From Candidatus Zixiibacteriota bacterium (GTDB lineage Bacteria; Zixibacteria; MSB-5A5; JAABVY01; JAHJOQ01): a stretch of 37,965 bases of DNA. This document shows, one piece after another, positions 7,663 through 16,643 of this stretch (position 1 is the first letter of the stretch; every line of letters begins with the position of its first letter). A program made the position numbers and the translations under genes. The notes under the pieces were generated by a model. That model was given only the letters and a program-made list of their open reading frames with translations. It was not told the origin of the DNA and searched no databases. The stretch lies in assembly GCA_018820315.1 (NCBI GenBank), contig JAHJOQ010000159.1:1-37965 (forward strand). Reading direction: 5' to 3'.

Positions 7663-9488
7663 TAAAATACCCTGTGCACGTTGACCACGAACTGGTTTGT
7701 CTTATCGTCACCGAACAAGTTGCTCTCCTGCACTCTGCGTTGAACCTTCACGCCGATGCTTGTATTGGCGCTGGGAGTATAGTCAAGGCCGAAGCTGACC
7801 ATCGTCCGCTCGAAAGTCTCCTTCTCGACTCTCTCAATAGCGCCATCGTCACCCAGAACGAACTCCCACGATTTCCTGCGCTCATAGGTCAGCGCCGGAG
7901 TCAGCCTTATACTATACCACATTCGATAGAATACCTCAAGCGCGGGCAAGCTTGTACGACGATCCCAGTTAGTCTTCTGCGCCCACTGGTCACGCCAGAG
8001 CAGTTGCCCGAAATCCTCATATCTGTATGTAAAAGACGGACGTATCCTGAGTCTGTGTGAGACAATAAGTTCGTACTCACTCTTCCACTGAGCTCTCCTG
8101 AAGAGAGTATTGCGCTCGGATGATACTGTCCTCTCATGATCGTACCAAACATAATTGGCATGCAGCAGAAATTTGTTGGATATCGTAAGCCATGCGGCAG
8201 GTTGCCAGTCGACAACCGGAGTCAGCACATAAGTCTTGTCGTGGTTGTTGTTGGCGGAAAGAGATCCCGAGATGAATGTCTGATGAAAGTCCCGATATGA
8301 ACCATCTATGCGCAGGCTCATTGCGCGACTAAACCGATGCATTGCACCTGAGGAGTAGAGCTGCATTCCCCTGTCCCTGTCAGAAAAGAATGAGCTTTCG
8401 CGATCTGAAATGTAGCTGGTTAGAGAGAATATTGCTTCAGCCCACAGCGAATCATTGATTCCGGGATGCACTCTGAAACCGAATCGAACCTCACCGGATT
8501 TGGTCTTCTGATTTGCAGCAAGCGAGCTATAATCCTCATCCGTCTCCCGGTATTGATAATGCGTCTCGAATACGACGCGCTTCAACAAAGTCCTGTCAGC
8601 AGCTATCTTGTAATCGAACGACCGGGAACTGTTATCCGAACCGAGCAGGCCTATCGAATTCGCCGTGCCATCGGTGCCGAAGTGCTTGTACCTGAACTGC
8701 CGATAATCGAAATTCGACAGCAGTTTGACGCGTGTTCCGAGGATTGGCTTCAAGCTGACAGCCAACCGAGTGCTTGTAGCCGCCTTCCGCTGCCTGGAAA
8801 TCGACTCATATGATCGCGTGCTGGTGAAATAGCGGCTGTTCTGGTACTCTCCCGACAGTGACAGCCTGACCGAATCATCAAGCCCATGGCTGAAGAATGA
8901 TGCCTGACTGTTGAAACCCGATACGGGAATTTCCGGTATTATCTTCAGATCCTGAGTGTAGCCGATGTCTATTGCGCTGGAACGCGAGAATCGGTGATTA
9001 TAGTGTGCCGATGAGATGTTGTGGAATCCATTTGCCCGGTGCTGATTACCGGAGTTGTTCCGGGCAGCGGTAATAAACGAGCCTGTGTTTTCCAGAGTCA
9101 AGCCAGCCGATGGCTGGAGCCAGGCGGCCAGGCCAACGCTGTTCTCCACGACTATTCGCTCCTCGAAAGAGCTGTAATCATTTTCGAATACGGATGACAA
9201 GCGGAATCTGCTATCTTGATTGAATCGCCATTCCAATCGCGTTCGATAGTCCTCCTGCCAACGGTCTCGTCTGTCGAGCAGAATCGATTCTTTGAAAAGG
9301 GTCGTCGCGGATGAATTCGTAAATAGAAGCTGATTCCTGTTGCCGAATGACGGCTGCCATACAAGAGAGTCACCCCACTGGTATATCTCGCGGTTCTGAG
9401 AGAAATCGAAAAACAGCTCCTGCGCAAGACCAGATGCAGGCATCGCCACCAATAGACACAACAGACATGCAATCTTCAGCTTATGCAT
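7662..9488 (-). CDS. Predicted outer-membrane beta-barrel protein
   Basis: 608 residues with a signal peptide (MHKLKIACLLCLLVAMPASGLAQ). The rest is a long series of alternating polar and aromatic strands (for example TRLEWRFNQDSRFRLSS, VVFETHYQYRETDEDY, TPALTYERRKSWEFVL) and it ends in VNVHRVF. A terminal Phe is the classic signal for BAM-dependent insertion. No plug, TonB box or POTRA domain is visible, so it is a simple large barrel or a self-contained secretin-like porin of unknown cargo. It sits between ksgA, with which it overlaps by 8 bases, and two lipoprotein genes, the first overlapping by one base. The run is therefore a single transcription and translation unit. The topology is confident; the function is not known. 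Confidence 0.75.
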   Translation of the reverse strand: MHKLKIACLLCLLVAMPASGLAQELFFDFSQNREIYQWGDSLVWQPSFGNRNQLLFTNSSATTLFKESILLDRRDRWQEDYRTRLEWRFNQDSRFRLSSVFENDYSSFEERIVVENSVGLAAWLQPSAGLTLENTGSFITAARNNSGNQHRANGFHNISSAHYNHRFSRSSAIDIGYTQDLKIIPEIPVSGFNSQASFFSHGLDDSVRLSLSGEYQNSRYFTSTRSYESISRQRKAATSTRLAVSLKPILGTRVKLLSNFDYRQFRYKHFGTDGTANSIGLLGSDNSSRSFDYKIAADRTLLKRVVFETHYQYRETDEDYSSLAANQKTKSGEVRFGFRVHPGINDSLWAEAIFSLTSYISDRESSFFSDRDRGMQLYSSGAMHRFSRAMSLRIDGSYRDFHQTFISGSLSANNNHDKTYVLTPVVDWQPAAWLTISNKFLLHANYVWYDHERTVSSERNTLFRRAQWKSEYELIVSHRLRIRPSFTYRYEDFGQLLWRDQWAQKTNWDRRTSLPALEVFYRMWYSIRLTPALTYERRKSWEFVLGDDGAIERVEKETFERTMVSFGLDYTPSANTSIGVKVQRRVQESNLFGDDKTNQFVVNVHRVF

Positions 9489-10284
9489 CCTTTACCTCAT
9501 CGAGAGCATTGAAAAGGGAGACAAATCGGTCGAGCGAAACATTCTGTGGGCGCACCGAATCATCGATCTCACTGTTTTCGAGTACAGATTCCAATCGATC
9601 ACGGCTTAAAGACGTCGCAAATGTCAGGCTGTTCAGAATTGTCTTTCGACGGTGGGCAAATATCGACTGGACAAATCGGCTGAATGCTTCGCGTCGTTCA
9701 CCTGCAATCGGGATGGAGTCTCTGAATGTCAGTCTCACGACTGCAGAACTGACCTTTGGCGGCGGGTAGAACGATCCCGGCTTGAGAGTGAACAGTTTCT
9801 CAGAACGGCTGTAAGTCTCAGTGAATACAGTCAGGGATGAATAGTCGCGTGAGCCGAGATGGGCTGTCATGCGATCGGCCACTTCTTTCTGGACAGTGAA
9901 AACCGCCAGGGGAAACAGATCATGATTCTCGAATGCCTTCTTCAGAATCTGCGAGCTGAGGTTATACGGCAGATTCCCGACAAGCTTGCACCTGTTGTCT
10001 CCGACAATTGACCGGATGTTGATGTCGAGAATGCTCTCATTGATGATTGTCATGTTATCAGCCGATTTGAACCGTTCTCGCAGTTCGACAACGAACCGCT
10101 GATCGACTTCGACCGCAATAAGCTGAATCGGCAACTCAGCCATTATGCCGGTAAGCACACCGCGACCGGGGCCGATCTCCAATACCGAATCTCCTCTTTC
10201 GATCCCGAGAGATTCGACTATTCTGCGTGCGGCGCCAATGTTCTGCAGTATGTGCTGACCAAGGCTTTTTTTATAAACCGTCAT
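9481..10284 (-). CDS. rsmA: 16S rRNA (adenine1518/1519-N6)-dimethyltransferase
   Basis: A 267-residue enzyme (RsmA/KsgA) that dimethylates two adjacent adenines in the 3'-terminal helix of 16S rRNA late in 30S assembly. It has the expected N-terminus KKSLGQHILQN. SAM motif I is VLEIGPGRGVLTG (34-46), the acidic ribose ligand is in IAVEVDQRF, and the catalytic motif is NLPYNLSSQIL (104-114). The C-terminal helical domain has AHRRKTILNSL. The length is normal and all motifs are intact. Its start lies 14 bases inside the end of tatD. The order metG-tatD-rsmA is conserved in many bacteria, including Bacillus subtilis, which supports the call. Confidence 0.96.
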   Translation of the reverse strand: MTVYKKSLGQHILQNIGAARRIVESLGIERGDSVLEIGPGRGVLTGIMAELPIQLIAVEVDQRFVVELRERFKSADNMTIINESILDINIRSIVGDNRCKLVGNLPYNLSSQILKKAFENHDLFPLAVFTVQKEVADRMTAHLGSRDYSSLTVFTETYSRSEKLFTLKPGSFYPPPKVSSAVVRLTFRDSIPIAGERREAFSRFVQSIFAHRRKTILNSLTFATSLSRDRLESVLENSEIDDSVRPQNVSLDRFVSLFNALDEVKDA

Positions 10285-11044
10285 CAGCTATATTAAACAG
10301 GCGACGGGCGTTTTCATCAACTGTTTTCTCTATTGTGGAAAGAGGAAGATTCCGGATTGACGCGAGCGCCTTGTAGGCATAGCGAACATAGGCCGGTTCA
10401 TTGCGCTTACCCCTGAACGGTTCCGGCGTCATAAATGGGCAGTCGGTTTCGAGTATTATGTTTTCTATCGGGACCTCAGCGGCCGCTGCCGCAGACCGTG
10501 ACTTCTTGAATGTCAGCGATCCACCGAATGAAACCAGCAGGTTCATATCAGTAGCTTTCTGAGCATCCTCCGCCGTTCCCGGAAAACAGTGAAGCACCCC
10601 ACCGACGAGATAGGCCTTCTGCTCCCTGAGAATCCTGAGTGCATCAGGCATTGCATCGCGAATGTGAACCACCATCGGCAGCTCGAAATTCCGCGCCATG
10701 ATAATCTGTTCGGCAAACACCTGCTGCTGAATATCGCGCGGAGAATGGTCGCGGTAGTAGTCGAGTCCAATCTCGCCTATTGCGACGACTTTGGGATGCT
10801 GCGCAAGTCGTTCAATCGTCTGCTTGTCTTCTCTGGTAAACTTCCCGGAATCGTGGGGATGACACCCGACAACTGCATAGATTCGCTTGTTGTTCTCAGC
10901 CAATTCGACGCTGGCCCGTGATGTTTCGACGTCGACTCCGACATTTATTATCGCGCTCAGACCAACATCGAATGCAGACTTGATGACCTTGTTGCGGTCG
11001 TCGTCAAAATTGGGAAAATCGATATGTGCGTGTGTATCTATCAC
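10271..11044 (-). CDS. tatD: TatD family metal-dependent deoxyribonuclease
   Basis: A 257-residue TIM-barrel hydrolase. Metal ligands are seen in MIDTHAHIDF (His5, His7), the Glu of AIGEIGLDYYRDHS, the His of MVVHIRDA, the His of LHCFPG, and the Asp of ETDCPFMTP. The C-terminal EPFRGKRNEPAYVRY is a TatD signature. Family members act as 3'-5' DNA exonucleases or on D-aminoacyl/RNA ends; the exact substrate here is inferred. The start codon is GTG at 11044. The gene follows metG by 51 bases and overlaps rsmA by 14 bases, in the same order as metS-yabD in Bacillus. Confidence 0.93.
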   Translation of the reverse strand: MIDTHAHIDFPNFDDDRNKVIKSAFDVGLSAIINVGVDVETSRASVELAENNKRIYAVVGCHPHDSGKFTREDKQTIERLAQHPKVVAIGEIGLDYYRDHSPRDIQQQVFAEQIIMARNFELPMVVHIRDAMPDALRILREQKAYLVGGVLHCFPGTAEDAQKATDMNLLVSFGGSLTFKKSRSAAAAAEVPIENIILETDCPFMTPEPFRGKRNEPAYVRYAYKALASIRNLPLSTIEKTVDENARRLFNIADDGL

Positions 11045-11095
11045 CTAAATTACGCCTGGGACAATGGAGTGGGGTCGCCAGTTTGTCACGAGATA

Positions 11096-13018
11096 TCAGC
11101 TAATAGTCGCACCCGAGGGCAGATCGGTCTCAATGGTCAGCAATGTAAGTTTCTTGCCCTTCTTCGCAGCAAGGAGCATCCCCTGGCTTTCGATACCCCG
11201 AAGTTTGGCGGGCTTCAGATTTGCCACCACAATTATCTTCTTGCCGATGAGATCCTCAGCCTTGTAATGCTCAGCAATGCCGGCGACGATCTGCAGCTTA
11301 TTCTCGCCTATAGCAACTTGTAATCTGAGAAGCTTGTCGGTCTTCGGGACAGGCTCTGCTTCGAGCACCTCAGCGACTCTCAACTGCACTCTTGCAAAAT
11401 CCTCGATTGAGATTAGATTGTCATCGGATGGCGGTGCTGAATCGACTGCCTCCTTGACGGCCTCGTCAGGAAGCTCAAGTCTCGGGAATAGTGCCTTGTC
11501 CAGTTTCAACTCAGCCCCCTCGACAAGGAATTCGAGCGATTCCGCTTCCCCAATAGACTTGGGATCAGGAACACATCCCAGAGTCTCGCGAAGGGTCCGG
11601 CATTTCTCCGGGAGAAATGGATACGCCATTACCGAAACGCATCTGATGCCTTCAAGAGTCGTGCGAAGGACCGTTGCGAGTCGTTCCGGCTTACCCTCTT
11701 TGGCTAGCGCCCATGGCTTCTGAGCGTCGAAGTATCGGTTCAGCTCTCTGCATACACTCATGAAAGCATTGGCAGCGCCATTAGGGTTGATAGCCTCTAT
11801 CTGCTGTTTGCATCGGTCGGCTGCGGATTTGACAAATTGAAGCAGATCCTTCTCGTCATCAGTCGGCGTGCCGGCAGGGGGTATCTTGCCTTTGAAATTG
11901 CCCCTGGTCAGCTTGATCGTGCGCGATACCAAATTCCCAAGATCATTCGCGAGATCAGAATTATACTTCCTGAAGAAGTCATCGAGGCGAATGTTTCCGT
12001 CGGTACCGAACGGAAACATGTTCAACAGAAGATACCGTGCTGAATCGACTCCGAACAGCTCGACCAAAGTTTCATTCGATATCACATTGCCGAGGGACTT
12101 CGACATTTTCTGACCGTCTACGGTGAAATAGCCATGTATGAAGATCGTATCGGGAGTCTTCTCTCCTGCGGCAATGAGGATTGCAGGCCAGAAAATAGCA
12201 TGGAATTTCAGGATGTCTTTTCCGATCAGGTGGACAATCTCGCTGCCCTTCCACCACCGATCGAATGACGTACGATCATCACCATATCCAATCGCAGTTA
12301 TGTAGTTCGAGAGAGCGTCAACCCAGACATACGCTTTCTGGGAGGGATCGAATGGCAGAGGTATGCCCCACTGCACCTTCTCGCGGGATATCGAGAAATC
12401 GTCGAGACCGTGCCGCAGGAGTCCGAGCACCTCGTTCTTCCTCTCCTTCGGCAATATCTTGAGTTTCCCGGATTCAATCAGATCTCTGACTTGATCGAGA
12501 TACGATGTGAGCCTGAAGAAGTAGTTCTTTTCCGATAGAAGCTCCGGCTTCACGAGATGATCGGGGCACAGGCCATCCTCGGTGAGATCTTTCTCCGTAA
12601 GAAACTTCTCACATCCGATACAATAAAGTCCTTTGTACTCTCCCTCATAAATCACAGATTTGCCGTCGGGAGTAGTAGTCTCATGGAGCTTTGTAACCAG
12701 CTTCTTCACAGCCTCTTCATGCCGCGCGTCGGTGGTTCTGACAAAGTAGTCATTCTGAATATCAAGCATCTTCCATGAGTCCTTGAAAGACTGTGCATGG
12801 TCATCGACTAGCTGCTGCGGAGTCACTCCGGAAGCTTCCGCTGCTTTCTCTATTTTCGAGCCGTGCTCATCTGTTCCGGTCAGGAAATACGAATCGGAGC
12901 CGAGGAGCCTGAGGTATCTGGACAGGACGTCAGCCGCAACGGTGCAGTAGCCGTGACCGATGTGTGGGCGGTCGTTGACATAGTAGATCGGCGTGGTGAC
13001 ATAAAATGATCGTGACAA
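11096..13018 (-). CDS. metG: Methionyl-tRNA synthetase
   Basis: About 640 residues. It charges tRNA-Met with methionine. The class I signature HIGH is at about residues 19-22 and the KMSKS loop (GQKMSKSLGNV) lies near residue 300. A single zinc knuckle (YCIGCEKF...LCPDH) marks the MetG1, Thermus-like type. The C-terminal 100 residues (SIEDFARVQLRVAEVLEAE...) form an EMAP/Trbp111-type tRNA-binding domain that usually drives dimerisation. I place the start at a TTG (13018) because it sits 9 bases after a GGAGG and gives the family N-terminus SRSFYVTTPIYYVND. An upstream in-frame ATG at 13096 would run into ricT and add an Arg-rich, non-family leader. It is separated from ricT by only 4 bases. 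Confidence 0.96.
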   Translation of the reverse strand: MSRSFYVTTPIYYVNDRPHIGHGYCTVAADVLSRYLRLLGSDSYFLTGTDEHGSKIEKAAEASGVTPQQLVDDHAQSFKDSWKMLDIQNDYFVRTTDARHEEAVKKLVTKLHETTTPDGKSVIYEGEYKGLYCIGCEKFLTEKDLTEDGLCPDHLVKPELLSEKNYFFRLTSYLDQVRDLIESGKLKILPKERKNEVLGLLRHGLDDFSISREKVQWGIPLPFDPSQKAYVWVDALSNYITAIGYGDDRTSFDRWWKGSEIVHLIGKDILKFHAIFWPAILIAAGEKTPDTIFIHGYFTVDGQKMSKSLGNVISNETLVELFGVDSARYLLLNMFPFGTDGNIRLDDFFRKYNSDLANDLGNLVSRTIKLTRGNFKGKIPPAGTPTDDEKDLLQFVKSAADRCKQQIEAINPNGAANAFMSVCRELNRYFDAQKPWALAKEGKPERLATVLRTTLEGIRCVSVMAYPFLPEKCRTLRETLGCVPDPKSIGEAESLEFLVEGAELKLDKALFPRLELPDEAVKEAVDSAPPSDDNLISIEDFARVQLRVAEVLEAEPVPKTDKLLRLQVAIGENKLQIVAGIAEHYKAEDLIGKKIIVVANLKPAKLRGIESQGMLLAAKKGKKLTLLTIETDLPSGATIS

Positions 13019-13022
13019 GCTG

Positions 13023-13877
13023 CTAATCCTCCGTCTCCTCACTCCTGTCGGTGATTTTCCGGAAAAACGACGATTTGCGCCTGTTCCTCCGTTCAACCTC
13101 GCGGAGCTTCACAATCTGGTTGTCGGCACCTTCATGCCTGAGAAGCATTTCTTCCGTGAAAATGTTGATCTTGTCGACAGTCCCCGTACCGACATCAGTC
13201 TTGTATCGTGAACCCAGTTCAGGGAATTTCCTGAGCGTCTCCTGGTAATGGAATCTCTCATACTGAAGGCAGCAGAGAAGCCTGCCGCAGTTTCCGGAAA
13301 TCTTCTGCGGGTTTAACGAAAGATTCTGCTCCCGCGCCAGGGTGGTGGTTATGGGTGCAAATTCCAGCAACCACTGCGAGCAACACTGCCTGAGCCCGCA
13401 TATCCCGAATCCGCCCAGCCGCTTCGCCTCGTCCCTGACACCTATCTGTCGCAATTCGATTCGAGTTTTGTAAACTGCGGCAAGTTCCTTAACGAGCTCG
13501 CGGAAGTCCACCCGCTGGTCGGCGGTGAAGAAGAAGGTGAGCTTGTTCCCATCGAGCTGATATTCGACATCCACAAGTTTCATGTCGAGGCTGTGCTGCT
13601 TCACCAAGCTCTGACATTGGTTCAGGGCTTCCTTCTCCTTGACACGATTGTCTTTGCTCCGTTCAAGATCATTCTCGGAGGCGAGCCGAATGATAGCCAT
13701 TGGCGCCCCCTTGATCTTGATTCCGCCTGACACCTTGCATCTTGCCTGGCCGATATCTTCGCCGCGCTCCGCAGCGACTACCACGTGGTCGTTCACGCTG
13801 AACTCCACGTCGTTGCAGTTGTAGTAGTAATTAAGGCGGCGTGCCTTAAATTCAACTTCCCATATATCTGAATCCAA
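13023..13877 (-). CDS. ricT: PSP1-domain protein, RicT (YaaT)-like
   Basis: 284 residues. In Bacillus, RicT (YaaT) is part of the RicA-RicF-RicT complex, which carries iron-sulfur clusters and adjusts mRNA maturation and sporulation. PSP1 proteins elsewhere act in related signalling. The PSP1 core is visible as VEFSVNDHVVV, LVDVEYQLDGNKLTFFFTAD and VDFRELVKELAAVYKTRIELRQIGVRDE. The family cysteines are intact: FGICGLRQCC (Cys160, 165, 166) and GNCGRLLCC (Cys197, 202, 203). The start is a TTG at 13877, 8 bases after GGAGG. The C-terminus is extended and charged. Position just before metG matches the yaaT region of Firmicutes. I see no yabA or ricA/ricF partner in the window. Confidence 0.88.
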   Translation of the reverse strand: MDSDIWEVEFKARRLNYYYNCNDVEFSVNDHVVVAAERGEDIGQARCKVSGGIKIKGAPMAIIRLASENDLERSKDNRVKEKEALNQCQSLVKQHSLDMKLVDVEYQLDGNKLTFFFTADQRVDFRELVKELAAVYKTRIELRQIGVRDEAKRLGGFGICGLRQCCSQWLLEFAPITTTLAREQNLSLNPQKISGNCGRLLCCLQYERFHYQETLRKFPELGSRYKTDVGTGTVDKINIFTEEMLLRHEGADNQIVKLREVERRNRRKSSFFRKITDRSEETED

Positions 13878-14045
13878 AACGATTACCTCCAGAATTTGTT
13901 ATATATACACAATTTATACGATCCTTGTCAAGATTCCGCACACTTTGTGTTCTCATATATGTCAATCGGCGATGTGGAAAATCTGTCAGTTCGGCTGGCG
14001 AGAAAGGTCCTTTGCGCGCCGAGACACCCAACCAGAAGTGCAGGT

Positions 14046-14981
14046 TCACATTCGGAGGATCAGTCGCCCGCGAGAAATCGGTGCATCAGAACCTTCAAGA
14101 TACAACTCGAGGTTCTCGCCTATGCTCTTCACACGGCCGGTGGCGATGACATCGGGGAGCGGTTTGTCGTCATCGGCACAGATAACGACTTCTCTGCCGA
14201 TAATGGCTGATCTGTCTCGATATTGATCGAGCAACTGCCGGTAATCGCCATTCTCGAGTAACTGGTAATTTCTGTCCAGATTGTGTATCAGGCTGTCGAG
14301 CACCAGCCTGAGGTTGCAGAGATTGATATCATCGACATAATCGCTGAGACAGGCGACGTCCGGTACGAATTCGTTCAACTCGACCTCCGGCGGTGCTTCG
14401 ACATTCACACCGATCCCAAGCACCGCACCCGTCACCTCCGGTCCCATCGCCTGCGTATAAGTAAGCACACCGCCGACTTTGGCATTTCCAACGAGAATGT
14501 CATTCACCCACTTCAGCGACGATCTGCCATTGAGCCCTTCGATTGAGTCGATTGCGTCAATCACAGAAACTGCGGGCAACGCCATGAATCCCGGTCCGAA
14601 CTGATGGATCTCTTTGTTGGGCGCGAAGAATGCAGTCAGGTATATATTGCCGGGCGGACTCTCCCACGCCCGGTCCCGCTGACCGTGGAATCCGCTGCCG
14701 GAGCCCGCCAGCAGGAGGATACCGTGCGGGAGTTCTGCATTTTGTTTGCAGAGATCAATAATGAAGTCGTATTGCGAACTCGAAGAATGCTCTGAAATGA
14801 AGAGATAATCGAAGCAGTGCGATGATGTGATCTCAGCCTGATGAACAGCCTGCCAATCGAAAACATAACCAGCGATTTCAGTCAATCTGCCGCCAACCGA
14901 ACGGAAGTCAGCCTCACCCCACTGAAGGTCATCTAACATGACCATCTCTGCAAACTGCTTGCTGTCAGAAAATATGATCAT
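14046..14981 (-). CDS. BirA/LplA-family biotin--protein ligase
   Basis: 311 residues. The family attaches biotin to the carboxyl-carrier domain of biotin enzymes through biotinyl-AMP. Matches to BirA are: SEHSSSSQYDFI for the substrate loop (TSTNxYL), GQRDRAWESPPGNIYLT (100-116) for the GRRGRxW adenylate loop, SLKWVNDILVGNAKVGGVL (156-173, with the conserved Lys168), GAVLGIGVNVE (186-195), and a small C-terminal SH3-like domain. There is no N-terminal helix-turn-helix, so it is not a repressor. About 60 extra residues precede the catalytic core and are not recognisable. The adenylate loop is less basic than in BirA (GQRDRAW instead of GRRGRKW). A 168-base gap separates it from ricT, so it may have its own transcript. 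Confidence 0.85.
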   Translation of the reverse strand: MIIFSDSKQFAEMVMLDDLQWGEADFRSVGGRLTEIAGYVFDWQAVHQAEITSSHCFDYLFISEHSSSSQYDFIIDLCKQNAELPHGILLLAGSGSGFHGQRDRAWESPPGNIYLTAFFAPNKEIHQFGPGFMALPAVSVIDAIDSIEGLNGRSSLKWVNDILVGNAKVGGVLTYTQAMGPEVTGAVLGIGVNVEAPPEVELNEFVPDVACLSDYVDDINLCNLRLVLDSLIHNLDRNYQLLENGDYRQLLDQYRDRSAIIGREVVICADDDKPLPDVIATGRVKSIGENLELYLEGSDAPISRGRLILRM

Positions 14982-15188
14982 TGCACAATCCCGAAATTAG
15001 CCGGTTGTCCCAGGCGAATATTCGCTTGAAATATATAATAGACTCGGACCGTACTTCGCAACCGGATAATTCGAGATAAACGTCGCGGTCAGAAGTCATT
15101 AAATGCTTGCGAAGTGATTTGAGTCATTCTATTCTTCAGTAACAATCTTATGTCGGATGAATGTCGTTTGACCATCTGACGGAGTATG

Positions 15189-15428
15189 ATGATGCCTCAA
15201 CAAAGTTCGTCGGGGTCGGGACCAGGCGCAAAAGTCATCTTTCTGGTGATCGTCTTCGTTCTGCTGATCGTAGTACTGTTGCAGAACACTCATCGCGTAG
15301 GGTTTAATCTGCTCCTGTGGACAATCGGCATGTCTCAGGCGCTGTTGACCCTGATCTCGGTCATGACCGGATTCGTTGCCGGACTGGTCGCGTACGCGAT
15401 CCTAGGGCGCAAGAAGCCTGGCAAATAG
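15189..15428 (+). CDS. LapA-family (DUF1049) small membrane protein
   Basis: About 79 residues with two transmembrane helices (AKVIFLVIVFVLLIVVLLQNT and LLTLISVMTGFVAGLVAYAIL) and a short basic tail (GRKKPGK). The VVLLQNTHRVGFNLLLW stretch after helix 1 is the hallmark of LapA-type proteins, which in E. coli work with LapB to control LPS synthesis. Three ATG codons in a row occur at 15186, 15189 and 15192. The GGAG at 15181 is spaced best for the second or third, so the 15189 start is an informed guess. No lapB neighbour is present here. The family call is good; a role in LPS control is only by analogy. Confidence 0.8.
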   Translation: MMPQQSSSGSGPGAKVIFLVIVFVLLIVVLLQNTHRVGFNLLLWTIGMSQALLTLISVMTGFVAGLVAYAILGRKKPGK

Positions 15429-15573
15429 TTTCGGGGAAACTCCTTACGAAGCGCTGAGAAGTATGTTATAATTACAGGACATCTGTCTCATAAGGTTCGT
15501 AATAACACACTTTGAGCTGGACCACATCTAATGGGCAGAGATCGTTTCAACACTTCATCAAGGTCAGCATATA

Positions 15574-16293
15574 ATGAATTATGAAATGGACTCATTTTCT
15601 TTTTCTATACCAGAGGAGTTTGATATATTAAAAGAATCCTCAGATTATTTAGAACTTCCGTCCGCAGAAACATCGAAGGCAATACGCGCCAATTTGCGAT
15701 CCAAGTTGCTTCTTTTGGGCCTTGCTTTATTAGGCGCCTTGTTTATATCATCTTCCAAAAGAGTACCCTTTCTCTCTGACACCACCACATTAGTAAGATC
15801 CTTTTTTTCTCAGGCTCACAATGTTGCAGAAATGGTTCTATTGGTTGCATCAATACTAACGTGGATCTGCGCATTAGTATTTTTTATATTTGCATTTCGC
15901 GCTGTTTTGATGTTAGTAAATCCACCTAAAGCAAGTGTAACGTCAATATTAAGTCTCGAATACTTCTTTCGTGGGGCGATGTCTGAATTCGGAAATCAAC
16001 CGAGGGCATGGTGCTGTATGACCCAATTTGCCAAGAACAAATTCAATTGTTATAGAGATTTTATTGACCAATGGAGAATGTTTATGGCAAATAAGAGTAC
16101 TAATATCATAAATCAAAAGGAACATACGGAACCGTATTCGATTGAATCTATTAGGGAACTAAAATCTAATGATGAGTTTAGTATTGTTGAAGCAACGATG
16201 ACCAATAAATCATCTCAATGGATTGAGGTAAGGACTCTCGTTAAAATCGGACATTGTTGGTACCTTATTGATGGAGAACCTCATTATTCTTAA
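15574..16293 (+). CDS. AT-rich hypothetical membrane protein
   Basis: 239 residues; I recognise no family. Two hydrophobic helices are clear: KLLLLGLALLGALFISS (about 46-62) and MVLLVASILTWICALVFFIFAF (about 87-108). A soluble C-terminal domain of about 130 residues follows (WRMFMANKSTNII ... IEVRTLVKIGHCWYLIDGEPHY). The N-terminal 40 residues are acidic and cytoplasmic by charge. Codon use is much richer in A and T (many TTA, ATA, AAA, AAT codons) than in the neighbouring genes, which suggests horizontal transfer. The ribosome binding site is weak (AAGGTCAGC upstream). It is followed by a small Cys/His protein and a dead transposase, so this may be a small acquired patch. The final WYLIDGEPHYS resembles the last strand of a DUF4878/NTF2-like domain, but this is weak. 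Confidence 0.7.
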   Translation: MNYEMDSFSFSIPEEFDILKESSDYLELPSAETSKAIRANLRSKLLLLGLALLGALFISSSKRVPFLSDTTTLVRSFFSQAHNVAEMVLLVASILTWICALVFFIFAFRAVLMLVNPPKASVTSILSLEYFFRGAMSEFGNQPRAWCCMTQFAKNKFNCYRDFIDQWRMFMANKSTNIINQKEHTEPYSIESIRELKSNDEFSIVEATMTNKSSQWIEVRTLVKIGHCWYLIDGEPHYS

Positions 16294-16422
16294 TTGTACT
16301 CCCCAATATTCATCGAGAAATGAGTGAAAACGCTCACTTTCCTGACTAGTAACTGACAGGTTCTGACAGTTAGCGTCTGTATCTTTCCAGTGATGAAGTG
16401 TAACTAATTCTGGGGGGAACAT

Positions 16423-16614
16423 ATGTCAGCCGTCAAGTCATGGCATTCGGTCAAGGAGGATTGCTATCACAACAATGAACAGTGTACCAGAGGCTGGATG
16501 ATCTCCAAGCTGGATCGACTCGAAGGAACTGGTGACAAATCACAGTGCGTAGTCTGCAGGGTGTTGAATGAGAGGGCGAGGGAGTTGTCGAAGCAGAATG
16601 ACGAGACGGGCTGA
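16423..16614 (+). CDS. Small Cys/His-rich protein of a conserved short family
   Basis: 63 residues. It contains VKEDCYHNNEQCTRGWMI and a later SQCVVCRVLNERA. The H-N-N-x-x-C followed by C-x-x-C layout recalls a family of small proteins with a YHNNxxC...C-x-x-C layout that I know from other bacteria. Two Cys-rich clusters could hold one zinc ion (inference). A GGGGGG purine run 6-9 bases ahead of the ATG supports the start. It lies 129 bases after the AT-rich gene and just before the IS remnant. The role is unknown. Confidence 0.6.
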   Translation: MSAVKSWHSVKEDCYHNNEQCTRGWMISKLDRLEGTGDKSQCVVCRVLNERARELSKQNDETG

Positions 16615-16643
16615 CGCCCGACTGTCGCCCAACAAAGGATGGG

